This document shows, piece after piece, positions 34,400-45,298 of a DNA stretch of 64,000 bases. The notes under the pieces are model-generated. The model did no database searches. It had not been told where the DNA came from and saw nothing but the letters and a program-made list of their open reading frames with translations. The stretch comes from Phallus indusiatus (taxonomy: Eukaryota > Basidiomycota > Agaricomycetes > Phallales > Phallaceae), in the NCBI GenBank assembly GCA_027605045.1, contig JAQFWX010000018.1, positions 682,001-746,000 on the forward strand, in the 5' to 3' direction. Numbering within the stretch: the stretch's first letter is position 1; every line of letters starts with the position of its first letter. The position numbers and the translations under genes are program-made.

Positions 34400-37221
34400 A
34401 TGGCTAGCAAATCGGACCCTTCAAGCTCATCAGTCTCGAAACCTCCTCCACGGCGGACATCACATCCCAAGTCGACAAGACAACAGTTTTCGGCATGCGG
34501 GGCTTGTCGAATTCGGCGGTATGTCCCCAAACTTGTTATTCTACTAACAAGGACCTTGTCAAAAGTCCTTGAAGACAACAAGTCCGAGTCTTATTTTTTT
34601 TATCAGTGTGCGATGCGACTTGAAGGACCTCCCGGAAGCCACCGCATGCTCCAATTGCCAGGAACATGGGTTCAACTGCGTGTTTGTGGCCCGTCCTTGT
34701 TTTTCCTGTCGGAATTAGTAATTTGAACGATATTATCCCATAGCGACGAGTACAGGGATGTCAAGGCTGCGAAAACGACCCGTCGAGGGAGGAGGATCCA
34801 GCAAGTAGAGTAAGAGTATTTTGAGCAACTATACGAATATTCATGGATCTAAAATTCTATCCGTGCAACTAGAGCTGTTTATGGACCAGGAAGTTCTCAG
34901 GATGTCAATTCTAGGCAGAGCCCTGCTTCATCTTCTACCAGACAATCCATCATCCCTCCACTGGATCCCCAATTTTTCACTTCTCGTTTTTACGCACGGT
35001 TCCATATTCAAAGTGCATCATCCAAACCTCCATATATTGTATAATAAAATACTGAAAAGTTTTTAGGGCCCATAATCGAACCGGAGGAATTCAAGGCACG
35101 CTATATTGCCTTCTACAATGGCTCTGTCGATGCGCTAGGTATACCAGGACAGTTGATCGCCATGTTACTTGTGATATGGGCAGCAAGCTACGGTGTAGAT
35201 CATTGTGGAAATGAAGATTCATGGGACGGTTTTCAGGGCATCCAACTTCGGAAGCGGAGAACAAATGCTATGGTACAAGAGTTGTTGTATCTTATTGATG
35301 TGCACGGAATTCTTCGCAAACCTTCATGGGACGGCGTGCGAGTTTTACTCCTTGCTATGCCTTTAACAGAAGGTGTGTTTTTTTCTTCTTTAAAAGTCGG
35401 GTTCCCTCCCCTTCCACCTTCTCCCACTGACCCTCGCTCGTTCCTAGAAGTAGCAGATCCTCTTGAAAGACTGGTTATACCCCGTTCTCATTCTATTTGA
35501 TGCCGTATATTCTAATACATTATCTAGACAATGTATGAAGCTGCTATCAATCAAGTATATACCCTGTGCAGCTTGCCTTCGCCAAGTGGACATGGTGAAA
35601 AAGTGGACATTATGGTTAGAGCGCGAATATACTGGTATGCCTTCGTTCATGAAGGCATTACCACTGGTTTGCGCGGTGGTCGACTGCACTTGTAAGTGAT
35701 CCGAGTTTTATAAACCAGTCTCGTTTTTATTGTTGTGATTTATCTCGTCATTTGTCAATTTGTCAGAGATGATGAGGATCTGGTCATGTTTCAAGCTGAA
35801 CATGGAATCGAATCAGCAGTCACCCGCTCGGAAATCAACATTTCATATACTCGACGATGGGCTTTGGCACCACTCCGGTTAGCATCCGCATGCCGACAAA
35901 TCAATGCTGCCCTCACAGGATCCAAAGCCAGAGCGAAGCCAAATATCGACGAGGAGAAATTGAAGGATGCGTGGGAGTCCATAGAAAACTGTTGGGAGGA
36001 GTTCGAGAGTCTGCGACAGCTAGGTCTGTTAGGCATCTTGACAAAAGAGGAAGCAGACAGATTTGTTGATGGGTGGAAGGTTTGTTTCTTCTCTGACTGG
36101 CTTCAGTTTTGACACAACTGGACTTAGATATTTATATTTGAATGTCGTATGTGAAACTTCATTTTCTTTCTCGGGGATTTTGTCGAAATTCATTGCAGAT
36201 AACGTTATACGTGAGTATTTAAAGGGGAGACTTCTTTTAGCCTCGGGCGAAGGAGATACGGGATATATTGTGGATGTCGAGACAAGGCAAACTACCTACA
36301 GCTCTCTTACTCGTCTCCATGCTATTGCAGAGGCAAAATGCCGAGACGTTGCACAGCACGTAGTGTCTTTAGTCTGCCGACATTTAGGCACGTCGTTTTT
36401 TGCCTATGATGCGTCACTTGTACGCGATGGATGCTTTTTCGCGGGCTATACCCTACTCGGTGAAGAAGGCTCAGACGAACAATCGGAAATTTGTTTGAGG
36501 GCGCTTTCTGAGATGAGATGGTATGTGGGGATCTCGTTTTTGTTAAGGCAAACTGATCCTACGAACTCGCAGGGCCTTCTCCAAGAGTGAAGAGCGTATT
36601 CAGACATTGCGTATGATTTGGGAGACCAAAAAAACCTCATTGAACACCGAAACCAGTGTAGGAGCGACTTCGTCGTCTCCCGCGCCTTCACCTCCCGAGC
36701 AAAGGCATTATCCTCATCCTCCCATTCCTGGCCAGCGAAGCGCCGAATACACAATGAATAACTCGGCTTTGACAACACCTAGCCCTCCAGGCGCGCCTCC
36801 TGTATCATATGTTGTTGAAGGGGATCACCCAGTATCATACAACGCTCCTTCCATTTCTTCCGGGAGCTCTACGTTTTCAACAGACTCGCCTTACTCGCCC
36901 AAAGGGATAGTTTCAACTCATAATCTACCCTTACACATTCAAGATTCAGAACCGACCACTTCGTTTTTATGTCCGACCGATTCGAATAATGTGCCATTTT
37001 ACCACAACCCTAATACTCAGCCCGATGAAGGCGCATACTTCGCCAACGGCTACTTGCAGGATGTCAAATTCTCTTATCATAGCATCGAGGATCCGTATAT
37101 GGCTCCTGATAACAAGTCCACCGATGGGCAATCCAGCACTCACCCGCAGTTGCTTCATCATGCACCTGAGCAAAATCAGCATTCGTACACTAATTATTCA
37201 TACCACCCTCCTCCGCATTGA
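34400..37221 (+). CDS. Zn2Cys6 fungal-specific transcription factor
   Basis: The N terminus is Ser/Pro-rich and then carries a binuclear zinc cluster split by an intron. The first exon ends CGACRIRR, and after a GTATGT intron the cluster continues VRCDLKDLPEATACSNCQE with a final Cys in HGFNCV, giving the six cysteines. A basic linker with TTRRGRR follows. The middle holds the fungal regulatory domain: FKARYIAFYNGSVDALG, IAMLLVIWAASYGVD, then RRWALAPLRLASACRQIN and RHLGTSFFAYDASLVRDG. The C-terminal 200 residues are low-complexity Ser/Pro/Tyr-rich, as in activation regions. Target genes cannot be told. Exon edges in the middle are approximate. Confidence 0.83.
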
Positions 37222-37511
37222 ACTTTATAACAACAAGCTCCTTCGTTACCCCCCGTCTGTAGTATACTTTTAAATTATATTTTTCTGTATCTCTATCTCT
37301 AACGAAATAATTTACAATCAAAAAAGGACAGACTAAGCATTGGTGCGACGGTGACGTAATAGGCTGTCAAGCGTTTTTAAACTAGACTGCACTGCTTTCA
37401 GTGTTTTTGAAATACGAGTTTGGAACCTGAACGTAGCCATAAAACTCCAAGTTATTATATACTCGTTTATTCTCCTGTCTTACAAGAGCAACTGAAGAAC
37501 ATCCAGCGATA

Positions 37512-37955
37512 ATGTGTCTACCTATCATCTGTAAGTTCCTTCAAGTCACTACTAGTTAAGCGACTCAAATATCACTTGCGGATCTACAGTTGGCTGTCCT
37601 ACGAGAATATCTCAAGACGGAGATCAAACACTACGCGTGTGTCCTCGCTGTCATAATCCAACGGTAATCCGTGCAAAGTCCCGAACGTGGTTCGAATTGT
37701 ATGCAACCGTGTAACCAGCACATACCATGTATACGTTAAGCTGATGGCTTGCATTGTAGATTCTTTATTCCCTTGATCCCAATGCCCTCAAGCCGCATCT
37801 GGTTATGTACGATATGTCACTGGGAAATTGACCAGCAACCGAACTACGAGCCTCCGCTCCCTCAACTTGGCTACACACGTCCGCAGCAGTTCCAGCCACC
37901 CCAGAATCCTCAACCCGTCTATGGTTATGGTGCAGGGACAAAATCCACCGCATAG
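37512..37955 (+). CDS. Small zinc-ribbon protein (zinc-ribbon 15 type)
   Basis: Three exons give about 109 residues: MCLPII joined to FGCPTRISQDGDQTLRVCPR, with CPRCHNPTVIRAKSRTWFEL, then FFIPLIPMPSSRIWLCTICH and a Pro/Gln/Tyr-rich tail. The two Cys pairs (CPRC and CTIC) around a hydrophobic W.ELFFIPLIP segment are typical of the small fungal zinc-ribbon 15 family, whose function is poorly known. Introns start GTAAGT and GTATGC and end CTACAG and TTGTAG. The first exon is only 19 nt. Stop TAG 37953-37955. Confidence 0.8.
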
Positions 37956-38313
37956 CAAAAAAAAAAAGAGCCAGCCAAAGAATTCAAACTATGAACTGTA
38001 TTATTCCTTTACACCCTATTGTGTTTTTATGCCTTGTGTCAGTCTTGTGGAACTTAAGTGTTTTGAATATATATTTTATACTTCGGTGAATGATAAGCTA
38101 GGCCGGCAAGATAGTAAGCGTTTGCCAAAAGCGGTTTTAAGTCAAAGAGAGACTTGTGTAGATCCAACTTCACCGAAGATATTGCAAACAAAGTTCGCGT
38201 ATATATAATTAAAAGAAGACAGTGGGATAAAGACAGACAGACGGTAGCAGTAATATGGAAAAAGGACTTAAAATACCCCTCACTGGCAGGCCGATATTAC
38301 ATATGCGTGTAGC
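37956..38313. other. Convergent intergenic region, about 360 bp
   Basis: Between the zinc-ribbon and YPT1 stops. It starts with an A-run (about 37957-37969) and is AT-rich; it probably holds both 3' UTRs. Nothing else seen. Confidence 0.4.
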
Positions 38314-39282
38314 TCAGCAGCAGCTCCCTTGAGAGGTGGAGGTGACCGCTTGACCGGGTGTAACCACTGATGACTTTCCAGTTCCCGCCTGGGCTGTAGT
38401 GGCTCCCATACTAAGAAAAAATTTAATTAGACCATGAAGCAAAATCCCATGAATTCATCGTACCGGTCCTTAATCTGTTTGGCCATTGTAAGGAAAGCTT
38501 GTTCGACGTTTGTAGAGTTCTTAGCAGAGGTCTCCAAGAACGGGATGCTCAATTGGTCAGCGAACTCCTATAGCAAGTGATAAAAGTGTTAATTGGTTAC
38601 TTTCGTAGGAGACAATTCTCGCACCTTCGCGACGGTGTATTCCACGACCTTCTTGCTGGTTAAATCCGATTTGTTTCCAACCAACAACTTATTCACGCCT
38701 TCCGAGGCGTACCGGTCAATCTCTTGTAACCATTGTTTGACGTTAGTGAAGGTATCTTTGAGCGTAAAATTGAGTTGAAAGACGACGAGCACTCGAGGAA
38801 AAAAGTACCATTATCCGTTACGTCATATACTACGATGATACCGTGTGCTCCACGGTAGTAGGACGATGTGATGGTTCGGAATCGTTCCTGGCCTTTTAGG
38901 AGTAACGTCAGCGCAAGCGTGCCCACCAACAAGTACAATTTGACTTCATACCAGCTGTGTCCCACTAACGAAAAAAAAGAGGTTCTAAATGTCAATTCTA
39001 AAACCTCTGATACTGAAAGAAAAAGCTCACGATTTGAAGTTTAACGGTTTTGCCTTCTAGCTCGATTGTCCGAATCTTGAAATCAACACCAATGGTTGAA
39101 ATGTAACTTTCTGTGTACGTATCGTCTGCGAAACGTAACAAAAGACACGACTTTCCAACACCCGAGTCACCTGGAGAGAAAGGACAGAGGTGTACCTCTC
39201 AAATGTATTCGTCATCAATTTAAGCTCCAAACTTACCAATCAAGAGAAGTTTGAAGAGATAATCATATTCGCTGGCGTGCAT
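38314..39282 (-). CDS. YPT1: Rab GTPase Ypt1 (Rab1)
   Basis: Ypt1/Rab1 controls ER-to-Golgi transport and early autophagy. Minus-strand exons give [20 protein letters not shown] with the P-loop GDSGVGKS, switch [17 protein letters not shown], switch [21 protein letters not shown], then [14 protein letters not shown] and ETSAK, the nucleotide-base motifs. The C terminus is QGSCC before TGA, a double-cysteine geranylgeranylation site. Rab-family determinants such as [15 protein letters not shown] are intact. Multiple short introns. The alpha subunit of the enzyme that would prenylate it lies at 58.9-60.4 kb. Confidence 0.95.
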
Positions 39283-39884
39283 ATTGGAGAGTTGAGTTCT
39301 GCAGAATATCTATTGATTTTTTTTTCCTTCCGAAATATATAGAATGAACGCACATAGGTCGGGTCTGTTGGGACAAGGTGGTGGATGGCGAGGCGTGTTT
39401 TACGGCGTTTGGCGCAGAGGAAGTCACATTATTGTCACGGGCTCTCGTCTTTTCTGGAGCGCGAGAACAAAAATAGCTGTTGATAACATTCTAGAGTCGA
39501 CGATATTTACGCTAGAGATTCTCTGCTGCGCTAGGGTATGGGTCATTTTTGTGCCGAGTTCTTATCAAAGCACTTCAGATCTGCCTTCAAAATAGAGTGA
39601 AAGTGGTCTATTGAAGTGATTACAAAAATAATATGATTGCGGTTTGGTGTCCTCAGAAGATGAGTAACACCAGTATCTCGTGAATTTGTTAACTAATATG
39701 CCGGTAATAGTACACGGATGAAATGTTGGTATCTGTGGGTTGCTTGCGGATGAAGTGAAATAAATAACACGAATGTGATGGAAAAGTATCAAGACTAAAA
39801 ATACTCGTCAAACTGAGGAAACTTTGATCAATCTCAATTGAACTTACTTTGCCAGTTCCTTTAATTTGATACAGATTTGATTTG
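39283..39884. other. Intergenic, about 600 bp upstream of YPT1
   Basis: Between the YPT1 start and the stop of the next minus-strand gene; it should contain the YPT1 promoter and leader. The plus-strand open frame 39344-39595 is antisense to the leader and has no family features. Nothing else recognised. Confidence 0.4.
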
Positions 39885-40541
39885 TTAAGGATTTCTAATT
39901 ACTCCCAGCTGACGGGTGGATAGTACGAGGGGACGAGAGGGGCTCGAGCTGGCTCTCTTAACCTTTGATATGTGATTGGCGGGTTTCAATCTTTTCTTCG
40001 CGAAAATGGCATCATTCACATCTGTGTTGACATCAACTTCTCTGGGTCGTTTCCGAGACACAACCGAGATACTGCTTGGCTTTGGTGAAAGTGTGCGCTC
40101 CGGCTCATCAGGGCTGAACGACCTAACCAGATCGAAGTGGACTGTATTATACCCGAAGACTGGCTTGGGAGAATATATCTTGCCAGGGTCGGGCTTGGGG
40201 CGGGAAGAGATAGGAGGCGTGGAAGGCAAGGAAACTGCTAGAACATGAACATGGTTTAGTGATATTGGAAGGCTGAGGGGGGAAGATGTCTGAGTAAAGG
40301 ACTTGCAGTTTAGACATAGTTGTTGGTTTTGTGCGAGACTCAAGGAACGAGACATGGCTGAGAAGTCGTAGATAGGTGGAGGAGAGATAAAGCTCCAATC
40401 GAAATAGAGTGAGGTATTGAAAGGATCCTCGAGATTGAAGTTGTCAGAGTCCGACGTTGGCATTGGCCATAAGGAGTTAACGAACGGCTGAAATGACCTG
40501 CTAACGAAGCCAGATGCTGGAGGGAGTGGATTTTGTAACAT
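39885..40541 (-). CDS. Ser/Pro-rich hypothetical protein, no introns seen
   Basis: One uninterrupted frame of about 218 codons from ATG 40539-40541 (MLQNPLPPASGFVSRSFQP) to TAA. The frame extends 5 codons upstream only from a TTG. The product is rich in Ser and Pro, with a basic cluster SRKRPREV and KKRLKPANH that could be a nuclear localisation signal, and repeated SPKP motifs (YSPKPVFGY, LSPKPSSIS) that look like proline-directed phosphorylation sites. No domain recognised. Lack of introns is unusual among its neighbours, so a species-specific or chance ORF cannot be excluded. Confidence 0.5.
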   Translation of the reverse strand: MLQNPLPPASGFVSRSFQPFVNSLWPMPTSDSDNFNLEDPFNTSLYFDWSFISPPPIYDFSAMSRSLSLAQNQQLCLNCKSFTQTSSPLSLPISLNHVHVLAVSLPSTPPISSRPKPDPGKIYSPKPVFGYNTVHFDLVRSFSPDEPERTLSPKPSSISVVSRKRPREVDVNTDVNDAIFAKKRLKPANHISKVKRASSSPSRPLVLSTRQLGVIRNP

Positions 40542-41235
40542 AATGATAATAATCAAAGAGGCAGAAAGGAATTATTAGTGAAGGGAAGACAAGAAGGGGG
40601 AAAGCTGCATCGGACAAATTGTGGTGGGTAACAGGAAACGCAGGGCACGTATGTCAGCTATGTAACCTGGGCCTAATGAGGCAAATTATGAATATACAAG
40701 GTACGAGTGAGTAGCCTGAGCATGAGAAGGGCACACGGATCGGATAAAAACCGCCTGCGATCAATATGGCATGACCAGAGTGGCAGGGACCACCAACTGA
40801 TATGATCTAAGTATGGCGCGGAGGGGCAGGTCATCGCCTCCGAGATGGGATGGTCGATGTGACGCGCGTGACCAGATACAATAAAAATAAATAAAATCAG
40901 GGATTGTAATTCTTCAAAAGCCATGAATAAATAACGTGTTGCCATACTTATTGTATAAAAACATATGAATCTGTGCACGTCGGGGAGGTCATCAAAAGTT
41001 GCCACTGGTGGCAGGGCATGGCCCAACGCCGGCTCCGTGTTGGTTGCTTACAAAATAAAATCAGCGGAAAATCCACCGCAGCGAGCACGGCGTCTCTTTC
41101 AAAATTTGACACGGCCCAGACGGGCTCCAAGCTTTTACGAAACTTGAAGCTCTATCTCCTAAAGAAAGAGTTGTTCTCGTAACAACCGCCTTGGAACCAA
41201 AGACTTTCATTTTAAAATCAAATATATTCTCTCCA
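40542..41235. other. Divergent intergenic region, about 690 bp
   Basis: Lies between the Ser/Pro-rich ORF and mL49. Open frames on both strands (for example 40673-41026 minus and 40965-41182 plus) overlap one another and show no family motifs or splice context. The mL49 leader ends with a CTCTCC stretch before ATG. Confidence 0.4.
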
Positions 41236-41674
41236 ATGGGGCCGACAAGGAATGCAGTCCAGGCAGTATTAACCCAGCAGCTGCGTTCAAACACCCAGGT
41301 CCAACTCCCTTATGCCCTCGTTCGCAATTCACGGGGCTCTCTTCCCGTCTATTCTGATATTCGAAATGCAGGAACACGATACCAAGTCCAAATTAGAAAC
41401 ATCCTGGGAAACTCAAATGTGCGTTGTAATGATCCTCCGAAAAGACTAGCTTTTCGTCGGAATTCACGATTAATTGTCTCACCATGCTGACTCACACACT
41501 CTTTCACTCCAGGCTTTGCTTGATGATCTACGTGCTTCCCTATTCCCTCCCGACTCTTCCGAGGCTGCACAGCTCAAGGGCCAAGTCGTTCGTGCCAGGC
41601 ATATTGTACTGCAAGGCCGTGGCAGCCATTGGAAGCATCATGTCATCGAGTGGCTCCATGCCCGAGGGTTTTGA
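41236..41674 (+). CDS. Mitochondrial large ribosomal subunit protein mL49 (Img2 family)
   Basis: Two exons. The first starts at ATG 41236 (MGPTRNAVQAVLTQQLRSN) and contains the family core LPYALVRNSRGSLPVYSDIR with RYQVQIRNILGNSN. After an intron (GTGCGTTG to CCAG) the second reads ALLDDLRASLF and ends HVIEWLHARGF, the usual C terminus of mL49/Img2. It is a mitochondrial ribosome component. The frame upstream is open from a TTG at 41191 but the ATG gives the more typical length. The very short basic N terminus could serve as a presequence. Confidence 0.9.
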
Positions 41675-41705
41675 TAGATGAATTGACGAAGAAAAAAAAG
41701 TAAAT

Positions 41706-41722
41706 TTATATATATATATATA
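41706..41722. repeat. TA dinucleotide microsatellite
   Basis: A run of about eight TA units just after the mL49 stop, in its 3' flank. It follows an A-run at 41690-41699. Simple low-complexity sequence. Confidence 0.7.
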
Positions 41723-41904
41723 CATAGCATTCTGCTCGCGCTTAATATACCTAAATCCCCAATGCGCACAACACGAAAATCTGTGCACGACCATGATGAA
41801 AATATTACCGATTCCGAGTCTTCTCTGAAAATTTCAAGTTCCGACGAGCACACATTATTACACTGTCACTGACTCAGAGTTCTCGCTTAGCTCTCTGTCT
41901 TCCA

Positions 41905-43461
41905 ATGTCTGCAGCGGTTTCTGCGACGCAGTCAAACGGTGCCTCTCCGACGACTTCCACCACCGTCAATGCTGCCACTACACTCAATGCGGCCAGATCC
42001 CAAGCCAGAGAAGGGTCAGGTAACCTGGGCACTTTTCAGGTTGATTATTCTTTTTGTTTTTTTTTTGATTCCCAGAGTGCATAACTAAGCGATGTCGATA
42101 GGTGAAATCAGGTTTAGCACAAATGCTCAAGGTTACCAGCTTATATCTCCCAGTCATATATGCCTGTCTGATTATCAGTTACACAGGGCGGTGTCATAAT
42201 GGACGTTGTCAATGCAGAACAGGTGATTGATTCCCTTCGGCTGCATATTTTCACAGACAGTTAATCACCGCTTCTCAGGCTCGTATTGCAGAAGAGGCGG
42301 GTGCATGTGCTGTTATGGCCCTTGAAAGGGTTCCCGCTGATATTAGGTCTGAGGGCGGCGTCGCTCGAATGGTGTGTAATGCTTTTTTTTTTTCAAATTC
42401 GTATCTGACGTGGTCTTCCTTCAGAGCGATCCACAAATGATCAAAGAGATCGTAAATGCAGTCACTATTCCAGTCATGGCTAAAGTTCGGATCGGTCATT
42501 TCGTAGAAGCACAAGTCAGTTTTCAAGCTTTTACGCAAGGGCCCGTCGCTTATTGACTGCATATATATACCTAGATCTTGCAAGCCATCGGTATTGATTA
42601 CATAGATGAATCAGAAGTCTTGACTCCTGCCGACGAACAGCATCATATCAACAAACACAACTTTAAAGTTCCTTTTGTTTGTGGTGCAAGGAATCTCGGG
42701 GAGGCACTACGTCGTATCTCCGAGGGTGCTGCCTTCATCCGGACCAAGGGCGAGGCGGGTACTGGCAACGTGGTCGAAGCTGTGCGCCACCAGCGAGCTG
42801 TAATGAGCGATATTAGACGTGCTAGCGTGATGAACGATGAAGAATTATATGCTTTCGCAAAGGAAATTCAGGCACCTTTCCATTTGTTGAAAGAAACCGC
42901 ACGTCTGAAACGGCTTCCCGTCGTGAACTTTGCAGCTGGTGGTATTGCTACTCCAGGTACCGTCTCTTTTTTTATTATGAACTTAACACCGGACAACACT
43001 CATACCCTTTTACTTTTTTTTAGCTGACGCGGCCCTCATGATGCAGTTAGGCTGTGATGGTGGTAAGTGCAGGGAACTACTTTATTAACTGCCCTGAAAC
43101 CCTTTTATTCGCACAGTCTTTGTCGGATCGGGCATATTTCACGTGGGTCCTTTCAATTTCCATTAATCAGTCGTGATATTTATCTCTTACATAGTCCGGT
43201 GACCCTTCCAAACGTGCTCGAGCTATTGTACAAGCGGTAAGACTTCCCCTTCGTTGTTTGTTACTCGTTAAAAATTCATTCGAAGGTGACGCATTATAAC
43301 AACCCAAAAACTCTCGCTGAAGTCTCTGAGAATCTCGGTCCAGCGATGGTTGGACTAACTATGTCAGTCAACGATGAATCTTGTTCGCTTCTTATTTTCT
43401 AACATCTTTCACAAGTGATGATAACATGAAGGGCGGTCTATTAAGCAACAGAGGATGGTAG
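41905..43461 (+). CDS. Pyridoxal 5'-phosphate synthase subunit PDX1/SNZ
   Basis: PDX1/SNZ is the lyase subunit that makes vitamin B6 (PLP) from ribose 5-phosphate, glyceraldehyde 3-phosphate and ammonia supplied by PDX2/SNO. The TIM-barrel protein shows [54 protein letters not shown] (first catalytic Lys), [11 protein letters not shown], then [19 protein letters not shown] (second catalytic Lys) and [19 protein letters not shown]. The last exon ends [17 protein letters not shown]. The N terminus ([20 protein letters not shown]) is a Ser/Thr/Ala extension. Many small introns break the 3' half. The glutaminase partner PDX2/SNO, which sits next to SNZ in yeast, is not in this window. Confidence 0.94.
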
Positions 43462-43608
43462 AGTTTGTAGTATAATTTGTTTTATCTCAATTAGACCGAA
43501 AAGTACTAGTCAGAGGTACTACGGCACAAGACGTCATATTATGTAATCCATAGCCTCTTTCCATAAAACCGTTCCTCTCTTCTTCAGTTCACTGTCAGAA
43601 ACTTTTCA

Positions 43609-43990
43609 ATGTTCAAAAAGAAGAATCCTGAAGGAGAAGCAAGTGCAGTGTTGCACGAGTTTATCGAGGTGTGGATTCTCTAATCCACAAAGTAGCATAA
43701 TCCTAATACCTTCTACAGCAGTCCCCCAATTCGCAGTATCGGTTTGATTCAAAGAAAGGAGCAGATTATTCTGAAATCTGTCGACTGGTAAACAACGGCG
43801 AGGAATGCAAAAACGTGTTCTTGAGCTCGAAAAAAATGTTTGAAGCAATGCAGGTCCGTGCTACGCTATTTGTCTTGTTGTATCTATACTGATTAGCGAA
43901 TTTCGTTCCTAGGAGAATGGTTTCTTCTGTGCACTTCCAATGAATCCTGAAACAACGTATATTGAATGTAGACCTATACCCCGAAACTAA
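43609..43990 (+). CDS. Hypothetical protein, 91 residues
   Basis: Three exons join in frame: MFKKKNPEGEASAVLHEFIE, then QSPNSQYRFDSKKGADYSEI continuing through EECKNVFLSSKKMFEAMQ, and a last exon ENGFFCALPMNPETTYIECR ending PIPRN before TAA. Introns begin GTGTGG and GTCCGT and end TACAG and CCTAG. The product is polar, with four cysteines and mixed charge. I recognise no family. An upstream in-frame stretch (FTVRNFS) preceded by a good CTTCAG acceptor suggests a possible earlier exon, but I could not join one without a stop. It ends 35 bp from the RS-gene stop (convergent). Confidence 0.5.
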
Positions 43991-44024
43991 GCCATAATGT
44001 TAAGATACATACCTCTACCTTTTC

Positions 44025-45218
44025 TCACGTCGCAAAAACTGTACATCCTTTCGCAATTGTTTCATGAACTCGGTCGGCTGCTTTCCTCCTTTCTTCGGCG
44101 GATTTAAGCTCGAGCATGGCTAATTCGAGTTCGTGTTGAGCACGTCTAGCGGCTCTGAGGGAATTGGCATGATCATTTTCGAGTTTCAAACGTTGAGCAT
44201 TGAATCTTTGAACCTAGAAGACAACTGCTGTCACACAAGGGAGGTGGATTCGCGTGAAAAATAATACATGCCTCTGCATTAAATTCAACAAATTTGGGAT
44301 CACGGGTCGCAGCAGGTACTTGAGAAAGAAAATCATCAATATTCGGGACTTTGCGACTGTTATGTGCGAGATGGAACCCAGGGGTACTCTGACGCGAGCG
44401 TGTATTTGAACGAGGGGATTTGGACCGCGACCGGGAACGCGAGTGTGAGCGGGAATCCTGCGTGTGCCTACGGGAATTTGGATTCGAAAAACGCGTATTG
44501 TCACCTTCTCTGATACGGCTTTCTTTTTCTCGCGATGACTTTGGTTCTGTTGGTATTGCGGGGCTTTTATAAGAAGGACCAATAGGTGGCTGAGGAGTCG
44601 GGGGAAGTGGATGAATTACACGATGTGAAGGGATTTCGAGTTTACGAAGTTCTGGGGGCTCCTGTGCACCCTTGTTTTGAGTGCTAATTTCCTGCTTCTG
44701 GGGTTTTGGGGGATCAATTGGAGATCTTCTTGGACTGCGACTTCTAACGCGTGAAGGTTCTCTCCTCGGTTTTTCTGAGGTGCGTCGATAGTGGTGATGA
44801 GAGCGAGAGCCGGAACGCGATCGTGACCGCGAACGCGAGCGACGTGAATCGCGACGGTATCTGGGGGAGCGAGATCTTGAACGAGACCGAGACCTTCTAT
44901 ATTCTCGAGGTCGCCCTCGGTCTATCGGCCAAACTAATTAAACAAAACCGTTCTTTTTATAGAAAAAAAGAATGAAATACCGTGAGGGCGGGGCCAACGG
45001 TCGTCTCTGTCTCTTGGAGACCATGACTGATAGCGGTCGTCGTTTCTAGATGGCCTTCTCCAGTTCGGACTTGCTCGTCTGGGTGACCGTCGTCCGTCGC
45101 GGTCGCGGTCGTTGTCTCGATGCACTCTCATCGACGATGCTCTTGGGCTCACTCCCCGCGATGAACGCGGAGGTAGAGTATCTTCTGGCTTTGGAGGCAG
45201 AGTATTCATTAAATTCAT
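44025..45218 (-). CDS. RS-domain protein with C-terminal coiled coil
   Basis: The minus-strand product begins MNLMNTLPPKPEDTLPPRSS (the frame upstream has only a GTG) and continues with two Arg/Ser dipeptide blocks: YRRSRSRSRSRSPRYRR and later SRSHSRSRSRSKSPRS. Both are typical of SR-related splicing proteins. A Pro-rich middle (HPLPPTPQPPIGP) separates them. The C-terminal about 80 residues form a predicted coiled coil (FNAEVQRFNAQRLKLEND, then RAARRAQHELELAMLELKS). One intron after WPRPH keeps the RS frame. There is no RRM. It probably acts in the nucleus in splicing; its head-to-head partner is cyclin L. No named orthologue recognised. Confidence 0.7.
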
Positions 45219-45298
45219 GTCAGAGAAGAGAGACACAAGCAGTGATTAGTGGCTTGTGACGCCGTGACAGGTGTCACAAACGGCGTCGTTCTGCTTGG
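45219..45298. promoter_or_regulatory. 80-bp bidirectional promoter, RS protein / cyclin L
   Basis: Start codons of the two oppositely directed genes are 80 bp apart (minus ATG ends at 45218, plus ATG at 45299). The stretch is GC-rich around GTGACGCCGTGACAGGTGTC, with repeated GTGAC/GTCAC half-sites. Confidence 0.6.

Noticed and set aside
37680..37700. tRNA-like T-loop word GGTTCGAAT
   Set aside because: It lies in the coding exon of the zinc-ribbon gene and no acceptor or anticodon stem surrounds it.
39344..39595. Plus-strand open frame upstream of YPT1
   Set aside because: It is antisense to the YPT1 leader and has no recognisable features.
40673..41182. Overlapping open frames on both strands between 40.6 and 41.2 kb
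   Set aside because: They overlap each other, have no family motifs, no splice context and odd composition; probably chance.
41191..41235. Upstream start of mL49
   Set aside because: The codon is TTG, and the ATG at 41236 gives the usual length.
44214..44582. Arg/Pro-rich open frame inside the RS gene
   Set aside because: It is a shifted reading of the RS-coding repeats on the same strand, a known source of long shadow frames.
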